A stretch of 64,000 nt of DNA from positions 1 through 64,000 of the forward strand of contig NZ_VWMY01000056.1 of assembly GCF_008905045.1 (NCBI RefSeq). The letters run 5' to 3'. The translations under genes and the position numbers were made by a program. The notes beneath the pieces are model-generated. The model searched no databases. It was not told the origin of the DNA and saw only the letters and a list, made by a program, of their open reading frames with translations. The stretch comes from Streptomyces albicerus (lineage in GTDB: Bacteria; Actinomycetota; Actinomycetes; Streptomycetales; Streptomycetaceae). The stretch's first letter is position 1; each line of letters opens with the position of its first letter. Shown piece by piece: positions 40,179 to 48,503 of the stretch.

Positions 40179-41344
40179 AGATCGGCATCGTCTGCCCGTA
40201 CTCGTGGGACGTACCCGGGGGCGTCCAGTTCCACATCCGCGATCTGGCGGACCACCTCATCGGCCTCGGACACGACGTGTCCGTCCTCGCGCCCGCCGAC
40301 GATGACACACCGTTGCCGCCGTACGTCGTCTCGGCCGGCCGCGCGGTTCCGGTGCCGTACAACGGATCGGTCGCGCGTCTCAACTTCGGGTTCCTGTCGG
40401 CCGCGCGGGTGCGGCGCTGGCTGCACGACGGCACGTTCGACGTGATCCACATCCATGAGCCCGCCTCGCCGTCCCTCGGGCTGCTGGCCTGCTGGGCCGC
40501 GCAGGGGCCGATCGTCGCCACCTTCCACACGTCGAACCCGCGGTCCCGGGCGATGATCGCCGCGTACCCGATCCTGCAGCCCGCCCTGGAGAAGATCAGC
40601 GCGCGGATCGCGGTGAGCGAGTACGCGCGGCGCACGCTCGTGGAGCACCTGGGCGGTGACGCCGTCGTCATCCCGAACGGCGTCGATGTCGACTTCTTCG
40701 CGAAGGCCGAGCCCCGGGTCGAGTGGCAGGGCGGGACCGTGGGCTTCATCGGGCGTATCGACGAGCCGCGCAAGGGCCTGCCCGTGCTCATGAAGGCGCT
40801 GCCGCAGATCCTCGCCGAACGGCCGGGGACGCGGCTGCTGGTCGCCGGGCGGGGCGACGAGGAGGAGGCCGTCGAGACGCTTCCCGAGGAGCTGCGGTCG
40901 CGCGTCGAGTTCCTCGGCATGGTGAGCGACGAGGACAAGGCGCGGTTGCTGCGCAGCGTCGACCTGTATGTCGCGCCCAACACCGGCGGTGAGAGCTTCG
41001 GGATCATTCTGGTCGAGGCCATGTCGGCGGGCGCGCCCGTCCTCGCCGCCGACCTGGACGCGTTCGCGCAGGTCCTCGACCAGGGCGCGGCGGGGGAGCT
41101 GTTCGCCAACGAGGACGCGGACGCGCTGGCCGCCTCGGCGGTACGGCTGCTCGGTGACGCCGAGCGCCGCGCGGAGCTGCGCGTGCGGGGGAGCGCCCAT
41201 GTGCGGCGCTTCGACTGGTCGACGGTCGGGGCGGACATCCTGTCCGTCTACGAGACGGTCACCGACGGCGCCGCGGCCGTCGCCGCCGACGAATCCGACG
41301 AGCCCGGCGGACTGCTGGCCAGGTTCGGCCTGGCGCGCGACTGA
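40175..41344 (+). CDS. pimA: phosphatidylinositol alpha-mannosyltransferase
   Basis: This GT4 glycosyltransferase has 389 residues. The N-terminal Rossmann start KIGIVCPYSWDVPGGVQFHI is the PimA signature; the C-terminal domain holds FIGRIDEPRKG and the nucleotide-sugar motif GGESFGIILVEAMSAG. PimA transfers mannose from GDP-mannose to phosphatidylinositol on the inner membrane face, the first step to phosphatidylinositol mannosides. It forms an overlapping operon with pgsA and the acyltransferase gene. Confidence 0.93.
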   Translation: MKIGIVCPYSWDVPGGVQFHIRDLADHLIGLGHDVSVLAPADDDTPLPPYVVSAGRAVPVPYNGSVARLNFGFLSAARVRRWLHDGTFDVIHIHEPASPSLGLLACWAAQGPIVATFHTSNPRSRAMIAAYPILQPALEKISARIAVSEYARRTLVEHLGGDAVVIPNGVDVDFFAKAEPRVEWQGGTVGFIGRIDEPRKGLPVLMKALPQILAERPGTRLLVAGRGDEEEAVETLPEELRSRVEFLGMVSDEDKARLLRSVDLYVAPNTGGESFGIILVEAMSAGAPVLAADLDAFAQVLDQGAAGELFANEDADALAASAVRLLGDAERRAELRVRGSAHVRRFDWSTVGADILSVYETVTDGAAAVAADESDEPGGLLARFGLARD

Positions 41345-41375
41345 GAGCCACGGGACCGAGAGCGAGGAAAGACAC

Positions 41376-41714
41376 GTGGTGCGAGAGCTGCGCAACGTCG
41401 GGGAAGTGCCTCAGGAGGCCACCACGACCCCTCTGACGGCCGAGGAGGAGCTGCGCTGCCGGGCGGTCTTCGCCGCCGAGATCGGGGCGCGGCTGGCCCA
41501 CCAGGGGTCGACCACCTTCCCCGCGCACACGCCGGAGGAGCGCATCCGGCTGTTCGCGGTGGCGCGGATGATCGAGGAGCGGTCGGGATACCGGGTCGAG
41601 GCCGTGCCGGAGGACATCTGTTCCATGCGGTTCACGCTCGTCGGGGCCGGGGCCGGGGCCGGGGCCGGGGGCGACGGAGTGGCCGGGCCGGCCACTGAGA
41701 CGGGCACGCGGTAA
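41376..41714 (+). CDS. small conserved protein downstream of pimA
   Basis: This 112-residue protein starts at GTG 41376 or 41379 after GAGGAAA. It is largely helical (EEELRCRAVFAAEIGARLA, PEERIRLFAVARMIEERSGY) and ends in a Gly-Ala run coded by tandem GGGGCC. It lies 31 bp after pimA, so it probably belongs to the operon. No family with a known role is recognised. Confidence 0.72.
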   Translation: MVRELRNVGEVPQEATTTPLTAEEELRCRAVFAAEIGARLAHQGSTTFPAHTPEERIRLFAVARMIEERSGYRVEAVPEDICSMRFTLVGAGAGAGAGGDGVAGPATETGTR

Positions 41715-42023
41715 CCGGTGTTCTGACGCGACGGTGGTCCTGGTCTGGGCATCTGGGCAGAGCGGCACCTGATTCCCGCGCCGGGGTGTCCGCGAAGCGG
41801 CGGGACCGCGGTGGTGCCCGAGCCTGAAGGCGGGGTTCCAACGGCGGCCGAGCGCGAAGGGGGGCCCCGGCGGCGGTGTTGACGCGTGGCGGCGAGATCG
41901 CTGCGTCGGCTTGCGCCCGCGGCGGCAGGCCCGCGGTCGACGCGTCCGGGCAGCTCGGGGGCTGATCCCAGGGGGCCGACGCCGCGTCAGGCGTCAGGGA
42001 CCGCACCGGTAGCCTGTGCGCCC
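41715..42023. other. non-coding gap
   Basis: There is no convincing gene, repeat or hairpin here. A TAGCCT hexamer about 12 bases before the next start may be a -10 element. Confidence 0.4.
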
Positions 42024-42569
42024 GTGACCTCCACACTGATCTGGATCGTGGTCGCCCTCGTGGCGATCGGCCTCTACCTGAGCTGGACGGCGGGCCGTCT
42101 CGACCGGCTGCACTCGCGGATCGACGCGGCGCGTGCGGCACTCGACGCGCAACTGCTCCGGCGTGCCTCGGTGGCACAGGAACTGGCCACCTCCGGAGTG
42201 CTCGATCCGGCCGCCTCGATCGTGCTCTACGAGGCGGCGCACGCGGCGCGGCAAGCCGAGGAGGACAACAGGGAGGTCGCCGAGAGCGACCTCAGCCAGG
42301 CGCTGCGGGCCGTCTTCGGAGAGGCGCAACAGGTCGAGGCCGTCCAGGCGGTCCCCGGCGGCGAGGCCGCCGCGCGCGAACTCGCCCAGGCCGTCCGCCG
42401 GGTCCCGATGGCACGGCGCTTCCACAACGACGCCGTACGAGCGGCCCGCGCCCTGCGCCGGCACCGCAAGGTGCGCTGGTTCCGGCTGGCCGGACACGCG
42501 CCGTTCCCGCTGGCCTTCGAGATGGACGACGAGGCGCCGGTGGCGCTGGCGGACCGTCCCGGGACGTAA
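42024..42569 (+). CDS. LemA-like single-pass membrane protein
   Basis: This 181-residue protein has an N-terminal membrane helix (LIWIVVALVAIGLYLSW) followed by a long helical region (RLDRLHSRIDAARAALDAQL, then RRASVAQELATSG) that resembles the LemA pattern of an anchored helical bundle. The GTG start gives a short outward N-terminus. The LemA link is tentative. Function is unknown. Confidence 0.7.
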   Translation: MTSTLIWIVVALVAIGLYLSWTAGRLDRLHSRIDAARAALDAQLLRRASVAQELATSGVLDPAASIVLYEAAHAARQAEEDNREVAESDLSQALRAVFGEAQQVEAVQAVPGGEAAARELAQAVRRVPMARRFHNDAVRAARALRRHRKVRWFRLAGHAPFPLAFEMDDEAPVALADRPGT

Positions 42570-42751
42570 CCCGCGCGCGTGGACCCCAGGAAGGGACAAG
42601 AACGGTCCTCCAAGGAGGGCCCTGACCACAGAAAACGCGCATGTAGGCCCCGAAAATGAGCCACCGCCTCCCCATTGGCTCTTGCTGTGGCCTGGTTCCC
42701 GGGCGTTTCCTCGGTGTTTGCAGAGACCCTCTTTCACCGAGTGAGGTACCC

Positions 42752-43675
42752 GTGTCCAGCACGTTCTCCAACCCCGCCCAGTCCACCGACACCCCTGCCA
42801 CCGGCACCGCGCGCGTGAAGCGCGGCATGGCCGAGCAGCTCAAGGGCGGTGTGATCATGGACGTCGTCACGCCGGAGCAGGCGAAGATCGCCGAGGATGC
42901 GGGCGCCGTAGCCGTCATGGCCCTGGAGCGGGTCCCCGCCGACATCCGCAAGGACGGCGGCGTGGCCCGCATGTCCGACCCGGACATGATCGAGGGCATC
43001 ATCGACGCCGTTTCCATCCCGGTGATGGCGAAGTCGCGCATCGGCCACTTCGTCGAGGCCCAGGTCCTGCAGTCCCTCGGCGTCGACTACATCGACGAGT
43101 CCGAGGTCCTCACCCCCGCCGACGAGGTCAACCACTCCGACAAGTGGGCCTTCACGACCCCCTTCGTCTGTGGCGCCACCAACCTGGGCGAGGCCCTGCG
43201 CCGCATAGCCGAGGGCGCGGCCATGATCCGCTCCAAGGGCGAGGCCGGCACCGGCAACGTCGTCGAGGCCGTCCGCCACCTGCGCCAGATCAAGAACGAG
43301 ATCGCCAGGCTGCGCGGCTACGACAACAACGAGCTGTACGCCGCCGCCAAGGAGCTGCGCGCCCCGTACGAGATCGTCAAGGAGGTCGCCGAGCTCGGCA
43401 AGCTCCCGGTCGTCCTGTTCTCGGCCGGTGGCGTCGCCACCCCCGCCGACGCCGCGCTGATGCGCCAGCTCGGCGCCGAGGGCGTCTTCGTCGGCTCCGG
43501 CATCTTCAAGTCCGGCGACCCGGCCAAGCGCGCCGCCGCCATCGTGAAGGCCACCACCTTCTACGACGACCCCAAGATCATCGCGGACGCGTCCCGGAAC
43601 CTCGGCGAGGCCATGGTCGGCATCAACTGCGACACCCTCCCCGAGGCCGAGCGCTACGCGAACCGTGGCTGGTAA
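42752..43675 (+). CDS. pdxS: pyridoxal 5'-phosphate synthase subunit PdxS
   Basis: This 307-residue beta/alpha barrel lyase joins ribose 5-phosphate, glyceraldehyde 3-phosphate and ammonia from PdxT to form PLP. The family sequence is unmistakable: KRGMAEQLKGGVIMDVV, PVMAKSRIGHF with the catalytic Lys, and the phosphate loop GEAGTGNVVEAVRH. An N-terminal extension of about 20 residues precedes the core. It lies 6 bp ahead of pdxT. The GTG start is preceded by GTGAGG. Confidence 0.97.
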   Translation: MSSTFSNPAQSTDTPATGTARVKRGMAEQLKGGVIMDVVTPEQAKIAEDAGAVAVMALERVPADIRKDGGVARMSDPDMIEGIIDAVSIPVMAKSRIGHFVEAQVLQSLGVDYIDESEVLTPADEVNHSDKWAFTTPFVCGATNLGEALRRIAEGAAMIRSKGEAGTGNVVEAVRHLRQIKNEIARLRGYDNNELYAAAKELRAPYEIVKEVAELGKLPVVLFSAGGVATPADAALMRQLGAEGVFVGSGIFKSGDPAKRAAAIVKATTFYDDPKIIADASRNLGEAMVGINCDTLPEAERYANRGW

Positions 43676-43681
43676 TCACCC

Positions 43682-44299
43682 ATGGCGGAACTGTCTTCAG
43701 CCCCTGTCATAGGCGTCCTGGCCCTCCAGGGCGACGTACGGGAGCACCTCATCGCCCTGGCCGCGGCCGACGCCGTGGCCAGGCCGGTGCGGCGGCCCGA
43801 GGAACTCGCCGAGGTCGACGGCCTCGTCATCCCCGGCGGTGAGTCCACCACCATCTCCAAACTGGCCGTCCTGTTCGGCCTGATGGAACCCCTCCGCGCG
43901 CGCGTGCGGGCCGGCATGCCCGTCTACGGCACCTGCGCGGGCATGATCATGCTCGCCGACAAGATCCTCGACCCGCGCTCGGGCCAGGAGACCCTCGGCG
44001 GCATCGACATGATCGTGCGCCGCAACGCCTTCGGACGGCAGAACGAATCCTTCGAGGCGGCAGTCGACGTGAAGGGCGTCGAGGGCGATGCTGTAGAGGG
44101 CGTCTTCATCCGCGCCCCCTGGGTCGAGTCCGTGGGCGCCGAGACCGAGGTGCTTGCCGAGCACGACGGCCACATCGTCGCCGTACGCCAGGGCAACGCG
44201 CTGGCCACGTCGTTCCACCCGGAACTGACCGGCGACCACCGCGTGCACGGTCTGTTTGTCGACATGGTGCGCGGCAACCGGACAGCGGAGTCCTTGTAG
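43682..44299 (+). CDS. pdxT: PLP synthase glutaminase subunit PdxT
   Basis: This is a 205-residue class I-like glutamine amidotransferase. The triad is Cys85 (YGTCAGM), His179 and Glu181 (FHPELT), and the oxyanion strand is VIPGGESTT. It supplies ammonia to PdxS through the barrel. It ends 48 bp before yebC; a stem ATCTCTG/CAGAGAT (44301-44323) lies in between. Confidence 0.97.
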   Translation: MAELSSAPVIGVLALQGDVREHLIALAAADAVARPVRRPEELAEVDGLVIPGGESTTISKLAVLFGLMEPLRARVRAGMPVYGTCAGMIMLADKILDPRSGQETLGGIDMIVRRNAFGRQNESFEAAVDVKGVEGDAVEGVFIRAPWVESVGAETEVLAEHDGHIVAVRQGNALATSFHPELTGDHRVHGLFVDMVRGNRTAESL

Positions 44300-44347
44300 G
44301 ATCTCTGGCGTTCGTTCAGAGATGGGTTACGCGAAGGAGACAGGCAG

Positions 44348-45100
44348 ATGTCCGGCCACTCTAAATGGGCCACGACGAAGCACAAGAAGGCCGTGATCGA
44401 CGCCAAGCGCGGCAAGCTCTTCGCGAAGCTGATCAAGAACATCGAGGTCGCGGCGCGCATGGGCGGCGTGGACCTGGACGGCAATCCGACGCTGTACGAC
44501 GCCGTGCAGAAGGCGAAGAAGTCGTCGGTTCCGAACAAGAACATCGACTCCGCCATCAAGCGCGGCGGTGGTCTCGAGGCCGGTGGCGCCGACTACGAGA
44601 CGATCATGTACGAGGGTTACGGTCCGAACGGTGTCGCGGTGCTCATCGAGTGCCTCACCGACAACCGCAACCGCGCCGCCTCCGACGTCCGCGTCGCCAT
44701 GACCCGCAACGGCGGCTCGATGGCCGACCCCGGCTCCGTCTCGTACCTGTTCAACCGCAAGGGCGTTGTCATCGTCTCCAAGGGCGAGCTGTCCGAGGAC
44801 GACGTGCTGGGTGCCGTGCTCGACGCGGGTGCCGAGGAGGTCAACGACCTGGGTGAGTCCTTCGAGGTCATCTCCGAGGCCACCGACCTGGTCGCGGTGC
44901 GCACCGCGCTCCAGGAGGCCGGCATCGACTACGACTCGGCCGACGCCAACTTCGTCCCGACCATGCAGGTCGAGCTGGACGAGGAGGGCGCCAAGAAGAT
45001 CTTCAAGCTCATCGACGCCCTCGAGGACAGCGACGACGTGCAGAACGTCTTCGCCAACTTCGACGTGAGCGACGAGGTCATGGAGAAGGTCGACGCGTAA
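44348..45100 (+). CDS. yebC: YebC/TACO1-family protein
   Basis: A 250-residue protein starting MSGHSKWATTKHKK, the invariant family start, with GYGPNGVAVLIECLTDNRNR in the middle domain. YebC-type proteins are reported both as transcriptional regulators and, for TACO1-like members, as factors that help translation of difficult sequences. Conserved position before ruvC. AGGAGACAG precedes the start. Confidence 0.96.
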   Translation: MSGHSKWATTKHKKAVIDAKRGKLFAKLIKNIEVAARMGGVDLDGNPTLYDAVQKAKKSSVPNKNIDSAIKRGGGLEAGGADYETIMYEGYGPNGVAVLIECLTDNRNRAASDVRVAMTRNGGSMADPGSVSYLFNRKGVVIVSKGELSEDDVLGAVLDAGAEEVNDLGESFEVISEATDLVAVRTALQEAGIDYDSADANFVPTMQVELDEEGAKKIFKLIDALEDSDDVQNVFANFDVSDEVMEKVDA

Positions 45101-45125
45101 CGCTGCCGCGAGCTGCACCGGCTCA

Positions 45126-45156
45126 ACGGGCCGACGGGACACCCCCGTCGGCCCGT
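45126..45156 (+). terminator. hairpin after yebC
   Basis: Perfect 13-bp arms ACGGGCCGACGGG and CCCGTCGGCCCGT with a 5-base loop are followed by CGCTTTGTC. Confidence 0.85.
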
Positions 45157-45238
45157 CGCTTTGTCGGGCGTCGCTGGCGGTCGTTGTCGGCGGCACCCGA
45201 TAGCCTGCACAAACAGGTGATCGAAGGAAGGGGGCGCG

Positions 45239-45820
45239 GTGCGGGTACTGGGCGTTGACCCGGGACTGACCCGGTGCGGTGTCGGTGTGGTCGAAGGCGT
45301 CGCCGGCCGGACCCTGACCATGCGCGGCGTCGGTGTCGTACGCACGCCCGTGGACGCCGACTTGGGTCACCGCCTCGTCGCCATCGAGCAGGGCATCGAG
45401 CAGTGGCTGGACGAGCACGAGCCCGAATTCGTCGCCGTGGAGCGGGTGTTCAGCCAGCACAACGTCCGTACGGTGATGGGCACCGCCCAGGCCAGCGCGA
45501 TCGCCATGCTGTGCGCCGCCCGCCGTGGCATCCCCGTCGCCCTGCACACCCCCAGCGAGGTCAAGGCCGCCGTGACCGGCAGCGGACGGGCCGACAAGGC
45601 CCAGGTCGGCGCCATGGTCACCCGGCTGCTCCGGCTCGACGCGCCCCCGAAGCCCGCCGACGCCGCCGACGCCCTCGCCCTCGCCATCTGCCACATCTGG
45701 CGCGCGCCCGCGCAGAATCGACTGCAGCAGGCCGTCGCGCAGAACCGGCTCCAGCAGGCCGCCGCCCTGCACGCGTCGAAACAGGCATCGAAACACGCAC
45801 CGAAAGGCCGTACCGCATGA
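45239..45820 (+). CDS. ruvC: Holliday junction resolvase RuvC
   Basis: This 193-residue endonuclease has active-site Asp7 (VLGVDPG), Glu in VAVERVF and the C-terminal Asp pair in PADAADALALAICH. It cuts Holliday junctions moved by RuvAB. The last 35 residues after IWRAP are extra and contain QNRLQQA twice, from a 24-bp duplication, then a basic KQASKHAPKGR end. The stop overlaps ruvA (ATGA). Confidence 0.96.
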   Translation: MRVLGVDPGLTRCGVGVVEGVAGRTLTMRGVGVVRTPVDADLGHRLVAIEQGIEQWLDEHEPEFVAVERVFSQHNVRTVMGTAQASAIAMLCAARRGIPVALHTPSEVKAAVTGSGRADKAQVGAMVTRLLRLDAPPKPADAADALALAICHIWRAPAQNRLQQAVAQNRLQQAAALHASKQASKHAPKGRTA

Positions 45821-46428
45821 TCGCCTTCGTGAGCGGCCCCGTAGCCGCCCTCGCCCCCGACTCCGCGGTGGTCGAGGTGGGCGGCATCGGCATCACCGTC
45901 CAGTGCGCCCCCAACACGCTGTCCGGGCTGCGGATGGGACAGCAGACCAAGCTCGCCACCTCCCTCGTCGTACGGGAGGACTCGCTGACCCTCTACGGCT
46001 TCGCGGACGACGACGAGCGGCAGACCTTCGAGCTGCTGCAGACCGCGAGCGGTGTCGGTCCGCGGCTGGCCCAGGCCATGCTTGCCGTGCACAGCCCCGA
46101 CGCCCTGCGCCGCGCGGTGTCCACGGGCGACGAGAAGGCCCTCACCGCCGTACCCGGCATCGGCAAGAAGGGCGCCCAGAAGCTCCTCCTGGAGCTCAAG
46201 GACCGCCTCGGCGAACCCCTCGGCACCGGCGGCCGGGCCATCGGCACACCCGTCGCGGCAGGCTGGCGCGAGCAGCTGCACGCCGCGCTCGTCGGGCTCG
46301 GGTACGCGACCCGCGAGGCCGAGGAGGCGGTCTCCGCCGTCGCCCCGCAGGCCGAGGCCGCCCAAGGGGCGCCCCAGGTCGGGCAGTTGCTGAAGGCCGC
46401 CCTGCAGACCCTCAACAGAGCGCGCTGA
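45817..46428 (+). CDS. ruvA: Holliday junction helicase subunit RuvA
   Basis: This 203-residue junction-binding protein has an OB-fold start MIAFVSGPVAALAPDS, two helix-hairpin-helix motifs (ASGVGPRLAQAML, VPGIGKKGAQKLL) and the RuvB-binding domain III at the C-terminus. It overlaps ruvC by four bases. Unusually, 207 bp including a dispersed repeat part it from ruvB. Confidence 0.97.
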   Translation: MIAFVSGPVAALAPDSAVVEVGGIGITVQCAPNTLSGLRMGQQTKLATSLVVREDSLTLYGFADDDERQTFELLQTASGVGPRLAQAMLAVHSPDALRRAVSTGDEKALTAVPGIGKKGAQKLLLELKDRLGEPLGTGGRAIGTPVAAGWREQLHAALVGLGYATREAEEAVSAVAPQAEAAQGAPQVGQLLKAALQTLNRAR

Positions 46429-46467
46429 GCGCTCCGCCGGAGGTGCGGTCATGAACCCGCGGATCCG

Positions 46468-46563
46468 TTGGCTGGTCGCTCCCCCACTCTCGGCTTCGCT
46501 CGAGCGGGGGGACCCCCGTCGCGGCAGAGCCGCAATCGATAGAGCCCCGCGCCCCTATGGGAA
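46468..46563. repeat. dispersed intergenic repeat inside the ruv operon, copy 4
   Basis: It contains GTTGGCTGGTCGCTCCCCC, then CTCGGCTTCGCTCGAGC flanked by C and G runs that form a strong hairpin, and ends GAGCCCCGCGCCCCTATGGG. Its ends resemble copies 2 and 3. It sits between ruvA and ruvB, so it could lower ruvB transcript levels. Confidence 0.7.
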
Positions 46564-46635
46564 GCGGCCTCCGTCAGGGCACCGCCCGCCCCACGCCCGT
46601 ACGACCCGGATCCACTACACCGCGAGGCACACCGA

Positions 46636-47709
46636 ATGAACTGGGACGACACGACCGACGACGCCACCGCCGCCGAGCGGCTCGTCGGTGCGTCCGCCGA
46701 TCGCGAGGAGCAGGCCGTCGAGGCCGCCCTGCGCCCCAAGGACCTCGACGAGTTCATCGGCCAGGAGAAGGTCCGCGAGCAGCTCGACCTGGTCCTGCGC
46801 GCCGCACGCGCGCGTGGCGCCACCGCCGACCACGTACTGCTCTCCGGAGCCCCCGGCCTCGGCAAGACCACCCTCTCGATGATCATCGCCGCCGAGATGG
46901 AGGCCCCGATCCGCATCACCAGCGGACCCGCCATCCAGCACGCCGGCGACCTCGCCGCGATCCTCTCCTCCCTCCAGGAGGGCGAGGTCCTCTTCCTCGA
47001 CGAGATCCACCGCATGTCGCGGCCCGCCGAGGAGATGCTCTACATGGCGATGGAGGACTACCGCGTCGACGTCATCGTCGGCAAGGGGCCCGGCGCCACC
47101 GCCATCCCGCTCGAACTGCCGCCCTTCACGCTGGTCGGCGCCACCACGCGCGCGGGCCTGCTGCCGCCCCCGCTGCGCGACCGCTTCGGCTTCACCGCCC
47201 ACATGGAGTTCTACGAGCCCGCCGAGCTGGAGCGCGTCATCCACCGCTCCGCGCACCTGCTCGACGTGGAGATCGGCGCCGCGGGAGCCGCCGAGATCGC
47301 CGGCCGCTCCCGGGGCACGCCCCGTATCGCCAACCGCCTGCTGCGCCGCGTCCGCGACTACGCCCAGGTCAAGGCCGACGGCATCATCACCCGCGACATC
47401 GCCTCGGCCGCCCTCGCGGTGTACGAGGTGGACAGCCGCGGCCTCGACCGGCTCGACCGCGGTGTCCTCGAAGCCCTGCTCAAGCTCTTCGGCGGCGGCC
47501 CGGTCGGTCTCTCCACGCTCGCCGTCGCGGTGGGGGAGGAGCGCGAGACGGTCGAGGAGGTCGCCGAGCCCTTCCTCGTCCGCGAGGGGCTGCTGGCCCG
47601 TACGCCCCGCGGCCGCGTCGCCACACCGGCCGCATGGGCCCATTTCGGCCTCACACCGCCTCGCCCGTCAACCGGTGGAAACGGACAACAGGACCTGTTC
47701 GGGGCGTGA
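46636..47709 (+). CDS. ruvB: Holliday junction helicase motor RuvB
   Basis: This 357-residue AAA+ ATPase has Walker A GAPGLGKTT, Walker B FLDEIHR, sensor 1 GATTRAG, the arginine finger region LRDRFGF, and a winged-helix end (RTPRGRVATPAAWAHFGL). It drives branch migration with RuvA. An acidic N-terminal extension of about 20 residues is typical of actinobacteria. Confidence 0.97.
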   Translation: MNWDDTTDDATAAERLVGASADREEQAVEAALRPKDLDEFIGQEKVREQLDLVLRAARARGATADHVLLSGAPGLGKTTLSMIIAAEMEAPIRITSGPAIQHAGDLAAILSSLQEGEVLFLDEIHRMSRPAEEMLYMAMEDYRVDVIVGKGPGATAIPLELPPFTLVGATTRAGLLPPPLRDRFGFTAHMEFYEPAELERVIHRSAHLLDVEIGAAGAAEIAGRSRGTPRIANRLLRRVRDYAQVKADGIITRDIASAALAVYEVDSRGLDRLDRGVLEALLKLFGGGPVGLSTLAVAVGEERETVEEVAEPFLVREGLLARTPRGRVATPAAWAHFGLTPPRPSTGGNGQQDLFGA

Positions 47710-47873
47710 CGGCGAGGAAGCTCGCGAGGTCAGGAACCCCGGTGCCATGCTGAGCGTTGTTCCATAGGTGCGGACTCGCTTAGACTCCGCCGATGCCGCC
47801 CTTGTCGGCGGCGCACATACCCCCATCCATCAGGCCGCTCACCATCGCGGTCGAATGAAGGAAGTTCCGACCC

Positions 47874-48362
47874 GTGAGTCTCGTGACCCTCCTCCCGTTC
47901 ATCGTGCTCATCGGGGCCATGTTCCTGATGACCCGGTCGGCCAAGAAGAAGCAGCAAGCGGCTGCGCAGATGCGCAACGACATGCAGCCCGGCTCCGGCG
48001 TCCGCACGATCGGTGGCATGTACGCGACGGTGAAGGAGGTCAACGAGGACACGGTCCTCCTTGACGCAGGCCCGGGCGTCGACCTGCTCTTCGCCAAGAA
48101 CGCCATCGGCGCGGTCCTCAGCGACGACGAGTACAACCGCCTTGTCCACGGCATCGAGCACGACCTGAAGGACGACGAATCGGTCGTCCCGGACGACGCC
48201 TCCTCCCTCACCGAGACCGACGAGCCCGCCGCCGACGCTTCCGACGACAAGCCCATCGACCTCGGCAAGAAGGACGCGGACGACGAGTCCGCCGACGAGG
48301 AGCCGAAGCAGGCCGATGACGCAGAGCTGAAGAAGTCCGACGGCGAGACCGACGCGAAGTAG
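47874..48362 (+). CDS. yajC: preprotein translocase subunit YajC
   Basis: This is a 162-residue protein. A single N-terminal membrane helix (TLLPFIVLIGAMFLM) is followed by RSAKKKQQ and a small beta domain (VRTIGGMYATVKEV, VDLLFAKNAIGAVL). The last 70 residues are an acidic, Ser/Asp/Glu-rich tail longer than in enterobacteria. It acts with SecDF in the accessory Sec complex, whose genes follow. Confidence 0.95.
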   Translation: MSLVTLLPFIVLIGAMFLMTRSAKKKQQAAAQMRNDMQPGSGVRTIGGMYATVKEVNEDTVLLDAGPGVDLLFAKNAIGAVLSDDEYNRLVHGIEHDLKDDESVVPDDASSLTETDEPAADASDDKPIDLGKKDADDESADEEPKQADDAELKKSDGETDAK

Positions 48363-48503
48363 TCATGACCGGGGACCGCGGAGTGCGCCGCTCGCGCACC
48401 GCGGTCCCCCGGACGTATGGCTTCGCACGGATCTCGACACCAATTCATGCCCGTCCGCGCCGGTACTTGAGACACCGGGCGGACGAAGAGGGAGAACGAG
48501 AAG

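Noticed and set aside
42570..42751. PLP-responsive riboswitch or MocR operator before pdxS
   Set aside because: No recognised riboswitch class fits and no pdxR-like regulator gene is adjacent; only short stems are seen.
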